In this document: positions 1-7,973 of the stretch, in pieces
How positions within the stretch are numbered: position 1 is the stretch's first letter
How the letters are laid out: each line of letters starts with the position of its first letter
NCBI GenBank assembly: GCA_903881565.1
Contig: CAIRTR010000307.1
Location: 1-32,733, forward strand
Source of the DNA: Oligoflexia bacterium
GTDB lineage: Bacteria > Bdellovibrionota > UBA1018
Direction of reading: 5' to 3'
DNA: 32,733 bases
Notes under the pieces: model-generated
Databases searched by the model: none
Told to the model about the DNA's origin: nothing
Seen by the model: the letters and a program-made list of their open reading frames with translations, nothing else
Program-made: the position numbers and the translations under genes

Positions 1-120
1 ATGCGCGCAGGTTATGCGGGCGTTGATAACGCGCTCTTTTATTATGACAATTGCGCTCTTGTATTCGGAGATGCAAAAGCCGTGACTGAAGGGATGATCA
101 AAGCCCTCAAAGAAGGATAA
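1..120 (+). CDS. pntB: NAD(P) transhydrogenase beta subunit, C-terminal end (partial)
   Basis: The window opens inside a gene whose last 39 codons are readable. The end matches the C-terminus of PntB, the membrane subunit of proton-translocating NAD(P) transhydrogenase, which couples hydride transfer between NADH and NADP+ to proton movement across the inner membrane. The visible part belongs to the NADP-binding domain III: it has the conserved [14 protein letters not shown] block, then [17 protein letters not shown], which lines the NADP site and ends the protein in the family. The ATG at position 1 is an internal methionine, not the start. The pntA and upstream pntB sequence must lie to the left. 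Identification rests on a short but very characteristic tail. Confidence 0.85.
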   Translation: MRAGYAGVDNALFYYDNCALVFGDAKAVTEGMIKALKEG

Positions 121-183
121 AGAAGCCTAAGCCACACGGCAGTTTCGGCTTCAACATCGGGCAAGTTGTGTTATTCTCGTTCA

Positions 184-642
184 ATGATTAACGCATCAAC
201 CATAATGACCAAGTCCCTAATGACACTCAATTCAACTGAAGATGTCGAAACCGCATTACAATTTTTCATGGAAAAAAAAGTCACTTCAATTCCAGTCGTC
301 AGTCCGAGCGGAAGTGTCTTAGGAATGCTCACCGAGCTCGTCCTAGCGAAGATTGTCTACCAAAGCAGGGCCGCAAAAAAGAACGATAAAATGGGAACTC
401 ACCTCTCTGCGCTTGTTCCTCCCCAATTTATTCACAAAGAAGCGCCGCTTGCGGAGGTAGTCAAATGCCTCGTGACAAGCCCTACCAATCGGCTGATTGT
501 CCAAGATGCCACCAGCAAACCCATCGGAATGATTAGCCCAAAAGACATTCTAAAGCTTTTCGCAGACGCTTCCCCCGGGGGGACGCATGGAGCAACGCCG
601 GCTGCAACGCCCACCACACCACCGGGCGCCGCACAGAGCTAA
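184..642 (+). CDS. CBS-domain pair protein
   Basis: A small cytoplasmic protein of about 152 residues made almost entirely of one tandem CBS pair (Bateman module). CBS1 is recognisable by IMTKSLMTLNSTEDV, then TSIPVVSPSGSVLGMLTE; CBS2 by the HKEAPLAEVVKCLV segment and RLIVQDATSKPIGMISPKDIL. Such modules bind adenine nucleotides or S-adenosylmethionine and act as energy or ligand sensors; no enzymatic or membrane domain is attached, so the partner is unknown. The last 25 residues are a low-complexity Ala/Pro/Thr tail. I chose the ATG at 184; an in-frame TTG at 166 would add six residues, and neither has a clear Shine-Dalgarno sequence. It lies 63 bp after pntB and 74 bp before eno, on the same strand. 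Confidence 0.8.
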   Translation: MINASTIMTKSLMTLNSTEDVETALQFFMEKKVTSIPVVSPSGSVLGMLTELVLAKIVYQSRAAKKNDKMGTHLSALVPPQFIHKEAPLAEVVKCLVTSPTNRLIVQDATSKPIGMISPKDILKLFADASPGGTHGATPAATPTTPPGAAQS

Positions 643-715
643 GGCCTAAGAATAAAGAATTAAGTTGCCGGAGTTCTGTGCTTTTAATAATCTAAGAGGC
701 AAAGAGGAACTCCTT

Positions 716-2011
716 ATGAAAATCAAAAATATCCACGCGCGAGAAATTTTGGACTCGAGAGGGTTTCCCACGGTTGAAGTTGAACTCACACTGGATTCAA
801 CCACCGGACGTGCGATGGTCCCCTCAGGGGCTTCTACCGGTGAAGGCGAGGCCTTAGAACTTCGCGACGGCGATAAGAAACGTTTTCATGGCAAAGGCGT
901 CTTGCTGGCCGTAAAAAATGTACGCGAAAAGATCGCACCTGCCCTCATCGGAAGAGACTTTCCGCTTCAAACCCTTTTAGATGATGCCCTCAAAGAATTG
1001 GATGGAACCCCCAACAAGTCAAAACTCGGAGCCAACGCACTCCTTGGGGTAAGCATGGCCTTCGCACGCGCCCAGTCCCACGCGCAGAACATCCCGACTT
1101 ACCGTAATATCGCGACAACCTTCTCCACCAGTGGGGTGACCTTGCCCGTTCCCCTGATGAACATTCTCAACGGCGGAAAACATGCCGATAACGGCCTGGC
1201 CGTTCAAGAATTCATGATCGTGCCTGCGGGCTTTGATCGCTTCTCAGACGCCCTACGCGCCGGATGCGAAGTGTTTCATTGCCTCAAAAAAATCCTGCAC
1301 GCCAAAGGGCTCTCCACCGGCGTGGGCGATGAAGGCGGTTTTGCTCCGATGTTTGAGGGCGAAAAACCCCACGAACAGGCGCTTATGGCCATTATGCGCG
1401 CGATATCGGATGCGGGCTATCGCCCGGGCACCGATATCTTTTTAGCGCTGGACTCCGCAGCCAGTGAATTTGTAGACAAGCAGCAAGGTTATCGTTTCGA
1501 AGGCGCCCATCGCTCTTCAGAAGAGATGGTCAAGATTTACGCGCAATGGACCGAGGCCTACCCCATCATTTCCATCGAAGACGGACTCTCCGAACACGAT
1601 TGGGATGGCTGGGCACTTCTCACCCAGAAGCTGGGCTCGCGCGTGCAAATCGTGGGCGATGACCTGTTTGTGACCAATCCTACGTTCCTCAAAAAAGGAA
1701 TCGAACACCAGGCCGCCAATGCGATTCTGATCAAACTCAATCAGATTGGAACGGTGACAGAAACTCTTGAAACCATGAAGCTTGCAGCCCAGGCAGGCTT
1801 TCAATCCATCGTTTCTCATCGCAGTGGTGAGACCGAAGATACCTTTATCGCTGATCTTGCGGTCGGCACCGATTGCGGTCAGATCAAAACGGGCTCTGCC
1901 TCTCGAACGGATCGAGTCGCGAAATACAATCAGCTTCTTCGCATTGAAGAGCAACTGGGCGATCGCGCCAAGTTCCTGGGGACGGCCGTTTATAAGAAAC
2001 TAAAGCGATGA
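716..2011 (+). CDS. eno: Enolase (phosphopyruvate hydratase)
   Basis: Enolase interconverts 2-phosphoglycerate and phosphoenolpyruvate in glycolysis; it is cytoplasmic and Mg2+-dependent. The 431-residue product has the normal family length and all signature blocks: the N-terminal [16 protein letters not shown], the [15 protein letters not shown] loop, VGDEGGFAP with the catalytic glutamate, metal ligands in [24 protein letters not shown] and [11 protein letters not shown], the catalytic lysine in [10 protein letters not shown], and [18 protein letters not shown]. The ATG at 716 is preceded by AAGAGGA about 10 nt upstream and starts exactly where enolases start; the open frame goes back to 665 without homology. 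Its stop overlaps the next start (ATGA), the eno-ftsB order seen in many proteobacteria. Confidence 0.97.
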   Translation: MKIKNIHAREILDSRGFPTVEVELTLDSTTGRAMVPSGASTGEGEALELRDGDKKRFHGKGVLLAVKNVREKIAPALIGRDFPLQTLLDDALKELDGTPNKSKLGANALLGVSMAFARAQSHAQNIPTYRNIATTFSTSGVTLPVPLMNILNGGKHADNGLAVQEFMIVPAGFDRFSDALRAGCEVFHCLKKILHAKGLSTGVGDEGGFAPMFEGEKPHEQALMAIMRAISDAGYRPGTDIFLALDSAASEFVDKQQGYRFEGAHRSSEEMVKIYAQWTEAYPIISIEDGLSEHDWDGWALLTQKLGSRVQIVGDDLFVTNPTFLKKGIEHQAANAILIKLNQIGTVTETLETMKLAAQAGFQSIVSHRSGETEDTFIADLAVGTDCGQIKTGSASRTDRVAKYNQLLRIEEQLGDRAKFLGTAVYKKLKR

Positions 2012-2298
2012 AGTCTCACAAGTTTTGGCTCGTGGTTTTCAGCATCTGGACGATTCTGCTTTCGGGCGCTTTTTCAAGCATTGTGGGCTCGCCTGGGATT
2101 TTGGATTGGATGCGCCTGGACTCACTGCTCTCTGAAAAGGAAAAGCAAATTGCAGGAGTCGAATCCGAAATTGAACACCTCAAATCCGAATCCCACCTGC
2201 TTGAGAGCAGTGCCGCTCTTCAACAACGAGAGATAAGGCGTGTTTTGGGTTATGCGGGTAAAGACGAGCTGATTTTTGATTTCACCGCAAATCCGTGA
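2008..2298 (+). CDS. ftsB: FtsB/DivIC-like septum formation protein
   Basis: A 96-residue bitopic membrane protein: a short N-terminus, one membrane segment at about residues 7-28 ([19 protein letters not shown]), then a coiled coil at about 38-75 rich in Glu/Lys/Leu ([19 protein letters not shown]) and a tail containing [19 protein letters not shown]. That layout, and the 'R..LGY...DE.IF.F' end, are typical of FtsB/DivIC, which joins FtsL and FtsQ in the divisome to activate septal peptidoglycan synthesis. It starts inside the enolase stop codon (4-bp ATGA overlap), so it is probably translationally coupled. It ends one base from the convergent cpaF stop. The protein alone is low-complexity, but membrane topology and the position after eno support the name. 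Confidence 0.8.
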   Translation: MKSHKFWLVVFSIWTILLSGAFSSIVGSPGILDWMRLDSLLSEKEKQIAGVESEIEHLKSESHLLESSAALQQREIRRVLGYAGKDELIFDFTANP

Positions 2299-2299
2299 C

Positions 2300-3439
2300 T
2301 CAAGCGGCAGTTTTTTGCGCGTCGGGCATTCTCAAATACCACTCAGGCGCCGCAAATTTTTCCCGCCCAAAAGGCAGGCGATTGATTTCAATTTCGCTCA
2401 TGAAGCTTGGGATGTTTCCTAGCGTAATCATCTCACCCACGATTTTCCCCTCCGCCGTTCGGCCTCGCTGAATAAACCGGTACAGATCATGAACCTGATA
2501 TTTGCCCTGCTCATCCACCTCGGGAGTTACTTCAGCAATGTTGGTCACTTTTCGAGACCCATCGGCCATACGCTTGATCTGCACGACGAGATGAATCGCC
2601 GAAGCTATCTGCCTGCGAATCGCGGCCACGGGAATATTCGTATCCCCCATCATCGCCAGCGTCTCCAAACGAACCAGGCCATCGTAGGGTGTATTCGCAT
2701 GCGTCGTGCCCATCGAGCCCCCGTGCCCTGTATTCATGGCGGTAATGAGATCCAAGGCTTCAGGCCCTCGAACCTCTCCCACGATAATGCGATCAGGCCT
2801 TAAACGCAGGGCGGATTTAACGAGATCTCGAATTTCAATACGCCCCTTGCCTTCGGCATCTCCCGCTTTCGTCTCAAAAAACACGACATGGTCCGTATTA
2901 ATCTTAAGCTCCGAAGCATCTTCAATCACCAAAAGCCGCTGAGTGCCCGGAATTCGAGAGGCCACAATATTCAGAAGGGTCGTTTTACCAGAACCCGTAC
3001 CACCCGAAATAATCATATTTTTACCGAGGTAAACGCACACATCCAAAAACCGAGCCGCGTCTTTTGAAATACTCCCACGATTGATCAAATCCACGAAAGT
3101 GGGGTTCCCTTTTGAGAATTTACGAATGGAAAGCGTCGTCCCTTTTCGAGAGCAAGGGGGCAGAACTGCGGCTACGCGACTCCCATCCGGGAGCCTTCCA
3201 TCTAGGATCGGGTGTTCTTCATCAAAACGTTTGCCCACAAACTGCGCGATGTTTCTCACGGCGGATTGAAGGGCCTGTTCGTCGTGAAACTTGACACCCA
3301 CGGCCCGCTCAATCAGTCCTTTGCGCTCGACGAAAACTTCATTCGGGCCATTGATCATCACTTCACTCACCGTCTCATCGGCAAGCAAATCCTTAACCGG
3401 CGCAAGGAAAGTTCCTACTGAGTCTTCAAATACACCCAC
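2300..3439 (-). CDS. cpaF: CpaF/TadA-type secretion ATPase
   Basis: A 379-residue cytoplasmic hexameric ATPase of the GspE/VirB11 superfamily, CpaF/TadA branch, which powers Flp (Tad) pilus assembly or related export. The N-terminal half carries the family block VSEVMINGPNEVFVERKG (20-40) and FDEEHPILDGRLPDGSRV; the core has Walker A GGTGSGKTT at 146-154, the Asp box VIEDASEL, Walker B with IIVGEVRGPEALD near 218-230, and the His box GHGGSMGTTHAN near 238-249. Length is close to the CpaF core; there is no N-terminal FHA or receiver extension. It follows the cupredoxin-like gene by 12 bp. No TadB, TadC, RcpA, pilin or prepilin peptidase lies in the window, so it looks like an orphan ATPase here. 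The role in pilus or secretion is inferred from family. Confidence 0.88.
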   Translation of the reverse strand: MGVFEDSVGTFLAPVKDLLADETVSEVMINGPNEVFVERKGLIERAVGVKFHDEQALQSAVRNIAQFVGKRFDEEHPILDGRLPDGSRVAAVLPPCSRKGTTLSIRKFSKGNPTFVDLINRGSISKDAARFLDVCVYLGKNMIISGGTGSGKTTLLNIVASRIPGTQRLLVIEDASELKINTDHVVFFETKAGDAEGKGRIEIRDLVKSALRLRPDRIIVGEVRGPEALDLITAMNTGHGGSMGTTHANTPYDGLVRLETLAMMGDTNIPVAAIRRQIASAIHLVVQIKRMADGSRKVTNIAEVTPEVDEQGKYQVHDLYRFIQRGRTAEGKIVGEMITLGNIPSFMSEIEINRLPFGREKFAAPEWYLRMPDAQKTAA

Positions 3440-3451
3440 CTGTGTAGCTCC

Positions 3452-4102
3452 TTACCCGTTGTTACTAAGTTCTTTGACGATGAGCGCACCTTCCATTCCA
3501 TTGATGGGGCAATAGAAGCGGAATTTGCCGGGAATATTAGGAATAAACGTAATCTCCTCAATTTTCTGCGAGCGAATCTGTTTGCGCACCTGAAAAGAAT
3601 CCATCATCACACACAAAGTATTTTTCGAAGCGCCCGTCACGTAGAGCCGCACCGGAACATCACGGGTGACAAAAACGGTTTTAGGGAAAAATCCCAAGTC
3701 GCTTGCGATGAGTGCAATCTCCTGCACCCCCTTTCGCGAAGAGGCGCCTGAGAATTCTTGGCCGGAGGACTGCGAAGAAGGCGCTGGAGGCGCCGCGGCC
3801 TCGGACTGAGCAGCACCAGCGCTCGCAATGGAGCGCGAGCCTTTTCTTGAACCGCGATCCTCGCTTGCGGATTCTGAATCGCCCTCAACATCTTGGACCA
3901 TCCGCGAGGCATACCCAGGGGTCACGCCCACATCAAGATGCGCGGGCGGAAAGCCAAAACGGGATTCAGGATAATCCTCGGGCACGGGACGCCCCCGGGA
4001 GTGATCCGTCATCACCGTGTCGCTGAGGCCTGGAGGCCCCAAGAACAGAATTCCTCCCAGAATTGATATGCTAAGACAAAGCGTTCTAAATCGCGCACCC
4101 AT
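3452..4102 (-). CDS. Exported cupredoxin-like protein with an altered copper site
   Basis: About 216 residues. A hydrophobic N-terminal stretch (LCLSISILGGILFLGPPG) looks like a signal peptide or anchor. Residues 60-120 are a low-complexity Ser/Ala/Pro/Glu linker. The last 95 residues resemble the cupredoxin-1 fold: DLGFFPKTVFVTRDVPVRLYV, then a strand with NTLCVMMDSF, and FIPNIPGKFRFYCPINGMEGALIV. In copper-binding relatives the first ligand is a His in the middle strand and the last loop reads C-x-x-H-x-x-M-like; here the first His is absent and only the Cys and Met of the loop remain. The ATG at 4102 has AAGGTGG 8 nt upstream; a GTG at 4114 is possible. It lies 12 bp before cpaF and is probably in its operon. 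Fold confident in outline, function unknown. Confidence 0.65.
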   Translation of the reverse strand: MGARFRTLCLSISILGGILFLGPPGLSDTVMTDHSRGRPVPEDYPESRFGFPPAHLDVGVTPGYASRMVQDVEGDSESASEDRGSRKGSRSIASAGAAQSEAAAPPAPSSQSSGQEFSGASSRKGVQEIALIASDLGFFPKTVFVTRDVPVRLYVTGASKNTLCVMMDSFQVRKQIRSQKIEEITFIPNIPGKFRFYCPINGMEGALIVKELSNNG

Positions 4103-4213
4103 AAGAGGATCCACCTTCTCAAACTCTTATCGAGCAATGGGGGGTGGAACTTGAGGGGTGTTTTCTGACTTGCGGCGCTGACTGCTTGTGCTGACATTTT
4201 TTTGACGAAAACT

Positions 4214-6115
4214 CTAACCCTCGCCCGACACCGAACGCTGCAAACCATCTATAATCACCTTGAGCTCGGTGGCCTGAGCCGCCAACTGGTCTGCGATGTT
4301 GACCGAAGCGGCGGCACTCGCCGCATTATCATTGGTCACCTTATCCATCTCCGCCATGGCCTTATTGATCTCCGCCACCCCTGAGGCCTGCTCACGTGAG
4401 GCCGACGAAATCTCACCCACGGTCTGACTCACGGAGTTCACGTTTTCGACGATCGACGCTAAAACTTCGCTGCAACGCTGCGCCACCTCAACCCCATGAT
4501 CGACCTTAACTTTAGCGCCCCTGAAGGACTCATCAAGCTTTGCGGTCGTGGACGAGATAATCTCCTCCACTTCCTTCGTGCTGTGAGCCAAAAGCTTGGA
4601 GATCTCTTCGGCCGCTTTACCACTCATGCGAGCCAGGTTTCCCACCTCCTCAGCCACGACCGCAAACCCTTTGCCGGCATCACCTGCGCGCGCGGCCTCA
4701 ACGGAGGCGTTAAACGACAGGAGTTTCGTTTGAAACACAATATCGTTAATCACCTTGGTCTTTTCTCCAATCTCATTAATCAATTTTACAATATCAGCCG
4801 TTCTGCGATTTCCTTCGGCCGTGTCCCGCATGATGGTATCGTTACTGTGGTTAATCTCGGCAATCGCCTGGCTCATTTGCGTGACCACCTGCTGCCCCTG
4901 TGTTGCACGCTCTTTTGCGGTGTCCGACTGATCACTCGCATTTTTGGAGTTCTCCGCATTTTTTTGAATCATGGCCGTGATTTCCTCAACGGACGCGGCG
5001 GTCTGCTGTACCGAGGATGCGGCCTCGGTGGCCGCGGCCGCGAGTCTCGAGCCTGCATCTTTTGCAGAACCTGCAAAAGTAGAAATCTGAGAAACCGTAC
5101 CCTGCAAACCAGAGACCGCGCCTTGAATCGAATCGGTAATCCCGCGTACAATGATTCGAATCACCACGACCAGAATCACGGTCATAAGCGCTAAAAATAA
5201 TAGAACGAAAAGAAGCGAACGGAGCGCCTGATTTTTCGTCTCTAACGATTCAGTACGCGTTTCCTTGACCTTGTCCGTCACCAAAACTCCCAGGCCATCA
5301 ATCACAGTCGTTACGGTTTGAAAAAAAACTTTGGGATCTCGGCCAAAGCCCCCCTTATCCGCAAGTTTAATGACGCCTTGAAAAACCTCTCCGATTTCCT
5401 GCCAATTTTTACTTTTAAAAAATTCATCGATCCGAGCAAGAAGCTCTGGTGCCATGTGCAAAGCAGGAGAACGCAAACTCAGTTCCACCCCCGCCTTCAA
5501 GGCGATCACTTTTTCGAGCTGAGCATCTCCCACAGGCTTATCCGCAGCCAAAATGCTGGCAATATTCGCCCGCAAGCGGCCGGCGCTTTCCTTGGATACC
5601 TCCAAGACTGCCACGGTTCGAACATCCCCGCCCAACTCCGAAAGATCCGCAAGATCAGCGACAGACTTCTGAGCAGCGAGTGCCTTCTCAATAAACGCCG
5701 TATACCCCGCAATCGCCTCGGCCGAGGTAATACTTTTTGCACTTACCTTCTCTCTCAATAACGGGAAACCCTTTAAATCCTCCAAGACATTTGATTTATG
5801 CTCAACAGAAACACTCGAACTCTGAAACGTTTTTTCTAACCCTGCACTTTTTGAATCAACGAGCTCCCGCTGCTTTTGAACCTCTGAGAGTTCAAGACCC
5901 CCATTCAAAAATGTCGCCGATTTGCCTCGCTCTTTTTGAAGCTCATGCACCAGTTCGGAAACGACTTGAACCATGCCCGTGTCATTATAGGTGACCGAAG
6001 CATTGCGATAGCTTTTGACGCTTTGGAAGAGACTCATAAATGCCAAAACAAGCAAAAACGGCAAGGGCACTCCTGCAGCGAGGATGATCTTTTTAGCGAG
6101 GCTCAAGTTCTTCAT
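4214..6115 (-). CDS. Methyl-accepting chemotaxis protein with NIT-type sensor
   Basis: A 633-residue inner-membrane chemoreceptor. A first membrane segment at about 10-30 (IILAAGVPLPFLLVLAF) is followed by a periplasmic helical region of about 270 residues opening with VSELVHELQKERGKSATFL, the hallmark of nitrate/nitrite-sensing NIT domains (PF08376 type). A second membrane segment lies at about 303-325. I see no HAMP module after it; helices run directly into the signalling domain, whose tip contains INDIVFQTKLLSFNASVEAARAGDAGKGFAVVAEEV, the CheA/CheW-binding hairpin. The C-terminus (LQRSVSGEG) lacks the NWETF-type CheR tether. The receptor should signal to CheA; the ligand is unproven. It stands alone, with its start near a palindromic promoter-like site. 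Confidence 0.92.
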   Translation of the reverse strand: MKNLSLAKKIILAAGVPLPFLLVLAFMSLFQSVKSYRNASVTYNDTGMVQVVSELVHELQKERGKSATFLNGGLELSEVQKQRELVDSKSAGLEKTFQSSSVSVEHKSNVLEDLKGFPLLREKVSAKSITSAEAIAGYTAFIEKALAAQKSVADLADLSELGGDVRTVAVLEVSKESAGRLRANIASILAADKPVGDAQLEKVIALKAGVELSLRSPALHMAPELLARIDEFFKSKNWQEIGEVFQGVIKLADKGGFGRDPKVFFQTVTTVIDGLGVLVTDKVKETRTESLETKNQALRSLLFVLLFLALMTVILVVVIRIIVRGITDSIQGAVSGLQGTVSQISTFAGSAKDAGSRLAAAATEAASSVQQTAASVEEITAMIQKNAENSKNASDQSDTAKERATQGQQVVTQMSQAIAEINHSNDTIMRDTAEGNRRTADIVKLINEIGEKTKVINDIVFQTKLLSFNASVEAARAGDAGKGFAVVAEEVGNLARMSGKAAEEISKLLAHSTKEVEEIISSTTAKLDESFRGAKVKVDHGVEVAQRCSEVLASIVENVNSVSQTVGEISSASREQASGVAEINKAMAEMDKVTNDNAASAAASVNIADQLAAQATELKVIIDGLQRSVSGEG

Positions 6116-6165
6116 CTCTAAATTCTAAAGGAGAATGGAAGATGATCAAGGCAAAAACTGTCTCA

Positions 6166-6184
6166 TTGGCATACACCCTGCCAA
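6166..6184. promoter_or_regulatory. TTGGCA-N7-TGCCAA palindrome; possible sigma-54 site in both directions
   Basis: This 19-bp inverted repeat lies between the divergent chemoreceptor and the 6291 gene. On the plus strand GG (6168-6169) and GC (6180-6181) are exactly 10 bp apart, the -24/-12 spacing of sigma-54 promoters. Because the site is symmetric, the minus strand shows the same spacing, pointing at the chemoreceptor start about 50 bp away. A plain dimer-binding operator is the main alternative. Confidence 0.45.
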
Positions 6185-6290
6185 GTTCTTTTGCAGGCGC
6201 AGCCTGACACCAGGTATGGAATCACACGGAAAAACGGCTTTTTTAATAGCTGCACAAACTGGCATCCCGCTTGCTTAAGTCGCCATCCGT

Positions 6291-6617
6291 ATGAGTAACC
6301 AAACATCAAATGTTGTTTCCATCTTAGCTCTAAAAAAAATCAAGTCCTCGCACTACGAAGACTCCGCTTATGAAGCGCGGGTCCTCGGCATGGACAAGTT
6401 TCAACTTCTTGAAGAAATGGTCAGGTTTCAAGAAGAACGAAGCCAGCTCGGAGAGCTCACGCCTTCGATGATGGTTCGTGGCAAAGTGCTCTTCAAATCG
6501 CTTGAAGATACCGCCGAAACCCGCGAACTGCGACTCTTAACGCGCGCCTACCGCAGACACTTGGAGTGCGAGCTCCAAGACTACTTGAAAAACCCCTTAA
6601 AAAAACGCGCTGATTAG
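6291..6617 (+). CDS. Small conserved-looking protein of unknown function
   Basis: A 108-residue soluble, highly charged and mostly helical protein with no signal peptide or membrane segment. I recognise no domain. The N-terminal 20 residues (SNQTSNVVSILALKKI) look like a short strand or extended leader; the rest carries alternating Glu/Arg/Leu helices such as MDKFQLLEEMVRFQEERSQLGELT and ends LKNPLKKRAD. ATG at 6291 has no strong Shine-Dalgarno sequence. It is divergent from the chemoreceptor across 175 bp that contain the palindrome at 6166, and convergent with the PhoH gene (14 bp apart). Codon use is like its neighbours, which supports a real gene; the long minus-strand frame opposite it is a shadow. 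Confidence 0.65.
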   Translation: MSNQTSNVVSILALKKIKSSHYEDSAYEARVLGMDKFQLLEEMVRFQEERSQLGELTPSMMVRGKVLFKSLEDTAETRELRLLTRAYRRHLECELQDYLKNPLKKRAD

Positions 6618-6631
6618 AGCGCCTTCGGCGT

Positions 6632-7948
6632 CTAGAGCAAGTTACTCGCAAGCTCCGAGAGCTTCGAGCGCTCGCCTTTAGATAGCGTGATATGGGCTGA
6701 AATCGACTCGTCTTTAAACCGATCGACAAGATAGACCAACCCATTGTTAGCCGAGTCCACGTAAGGGTTATCAATCTGATAACTGTCCCCGGTGAGTACG
6801 ATCTTCGTATCATCACCCGCACGGGTGACGATGGTCTTAATCTCATGCGGTGTGAGATTTTGGGACTCATCGACAATGAGATACTGCTGCGGGATGGATC
6901 GACCACGAATATAAGTCAGGGGTTCGATTTGAAGCAGGCCTTGGTTGATCAATTCCTGACAACCCTTTCCGGCCCCGCGACGTCCCTTTGCCCCGGTGGT
7001 CCCAAATAAGAAGTCAATGTTGTCATAAATAGGCTGCATCCAAGGATTAAGCTTCTCCTCTAAAGACCCCGGCAAAAAACCAATATCCTTCCCCAAAGGG
7101 AACACGGGTCTGGAGACGAGTAATCTGTGAAACACGCCCTCATCAACCGTCTTGGCAAGACCGGCGGCGATCGCGAGCAGTGTTTTACCCGTTCCTGCTT
7201 TTCCCAACAAACTTACAAGCTTGATCTCGTCATTTAAAAGCGCATCAATGGCAAAGGCTTGCTCGGCATTCTTGGGGAAAATACCCCAAAGTCCTTCGAC
7301 CGGCTTAAAAATCGGGACCAGGCAATCTAGCTCCTTTGAAAACCGTCCCATCGCCGTATGATTGGGATTTACCGCGTCCTTGAGAATCACATATTGGTTG
7401 GGCTTCAGCGGCGTTTCTTTATAAGGGAGGCGTTTGTTTTGATAAAACTCATCTACCAGGCGAGCTTCAACATTCAAGGTCGCAACACCCGAATAAAGAT
7501 CATCGGGCTCAACGCTTGAAGGCTCGTAATCCACGGCCGTGATTCCGAGAGCGTCCGCTTTAATTCGAAGATTAATATCTTTTGTGACAAAAACCACGGG
7601 GCGTTTGGGTTCATCTTTTTTCAAACCCATCGCAATCGCCAACATACGATTGTCAGCCTTATCCATGGGGAGATCCATCGAGATCGGCTGTCCTGTGCCG
7701 AGCTCTACCCAAAGCAAGCCCCCATTTGCGAGTTTTACCCCTTTAGAAAGCTCACCATCCGCACGCATCTCGTCAATCAAGCGAGAGAAAAGGCGGGCAT
7801 GCCGACCATTTTCACTCATGTCCCTCTTAAAGCGGTCAATCTCCTCGAACACAACGATCGGAATCACAATGTCATTATTGCCAAATTTGTTAATCGCTTG
7901 TGGATCAAAAAGCAGGACATTGGTGTCGAGCATAAACGCTTTACGCAT
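6632..7948 (-). CDS. PIN-PhoH fusion ATPase (YlaK/PhoH2 type)
   Basis: A 438-residue cytoplasmic protein with two domains. The N-terminal PIN nuclease domain (1-140) has MLDTNVLLFDP with Asp8, the VFEEIDRFK glutamates at 35-36, and a later acidic site VTKDINLR. The C-terminal PhoH domain (about 225-438) is a P-loop NTPase with GKAGTGKTLLA (Walker A, 249-259), SRPVFPLGKDIGFLPG, LIVDESQNLTPHEIK (Walker B region, near 357-371) and LTGDSYQID, all diagnostic of PhoH. Family members couple ATP-dependent RNA unwinding to PIN ribonuclease activity; a few act as the toxin of PhoAT systems. No antitoxin-like gene precedes it here, so a housekeeping RNA role is likelier. ATG at 7948 is preceded by AGGGAG. 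It closes the long minus-strand cluster. Confidence 0.92.
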   Translation of the reverse strand: MRKAFMLDTNVLLFDPQAINKFGNNDIVIPIVVFEEIDRFKRDMSENGRHARLFSRLIDEMRADGELSKGVKLANGGLLWVELGTGQPISMDLPMDKADNRMLAIAMGLKKDEPKRPVVFVTKDINLRIKADALGITAVDYEPSSVEPDDLYSGVATLNVEARLVDEFYQNKRLPYKETPLKPNQYVILKDAVNPNHTAMGRFSKELDCLVPIFKPVEGLWGIFPKNAEQAFAIDALLNDEIKLVSLLGKAGTGKTLLAIAAGLAKTVDEGVFHRLLVSRPVFPLGKDIGFLPGSLEEKLNPWMQPIYDNIDFLFGTTGAKGRRGAGKGCQELINQGLLQIEPLTYIRGRSIPQQYLIVDESQNLTPHEIKTIVTRAGDDTKIVLTGDSYQIDNPYVDSANNGLVYLVDRFKDESISAHITLSKGERSKLSELASNLL

Positions 7949-7973
7949 GCTTGGTGTTCTCCCTATTTAGGTT

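Noticed and set aside
122-151. GAAGCC...GGCTTC inverted repeat after pntB as a terminator
   Set aside because: Six-base arms with an 18-base loop and no T-run; easily random.
1517-1954. Minus-strand open frame of 145 codons inside eno
   Set aside because: It lies entirely within enolase, which is complete and well supported on the other strand.
4496-5194. Long plus-strand open frame (232 codons) opposite the chemoreceptor
   Set aside because: It mirrors the minus-strand chemoreceptor, whose product has full-length homology; the plus-strand translation is Arg/His/Leu-rich without any domain.
6619-6631. Small hairpin (GCGCC-TTC-GGCGT) between convergent genes as a terminator
   Set aside because: The stem is only about five pairs, with no T-run on either strand.
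6632-7948. PhoAT toxin-antitoxin module
   Set aside because: The gene upstream encodes an outer-membrane barrel protein, not a small antitoxin, and no overlapping small frame precedes it.
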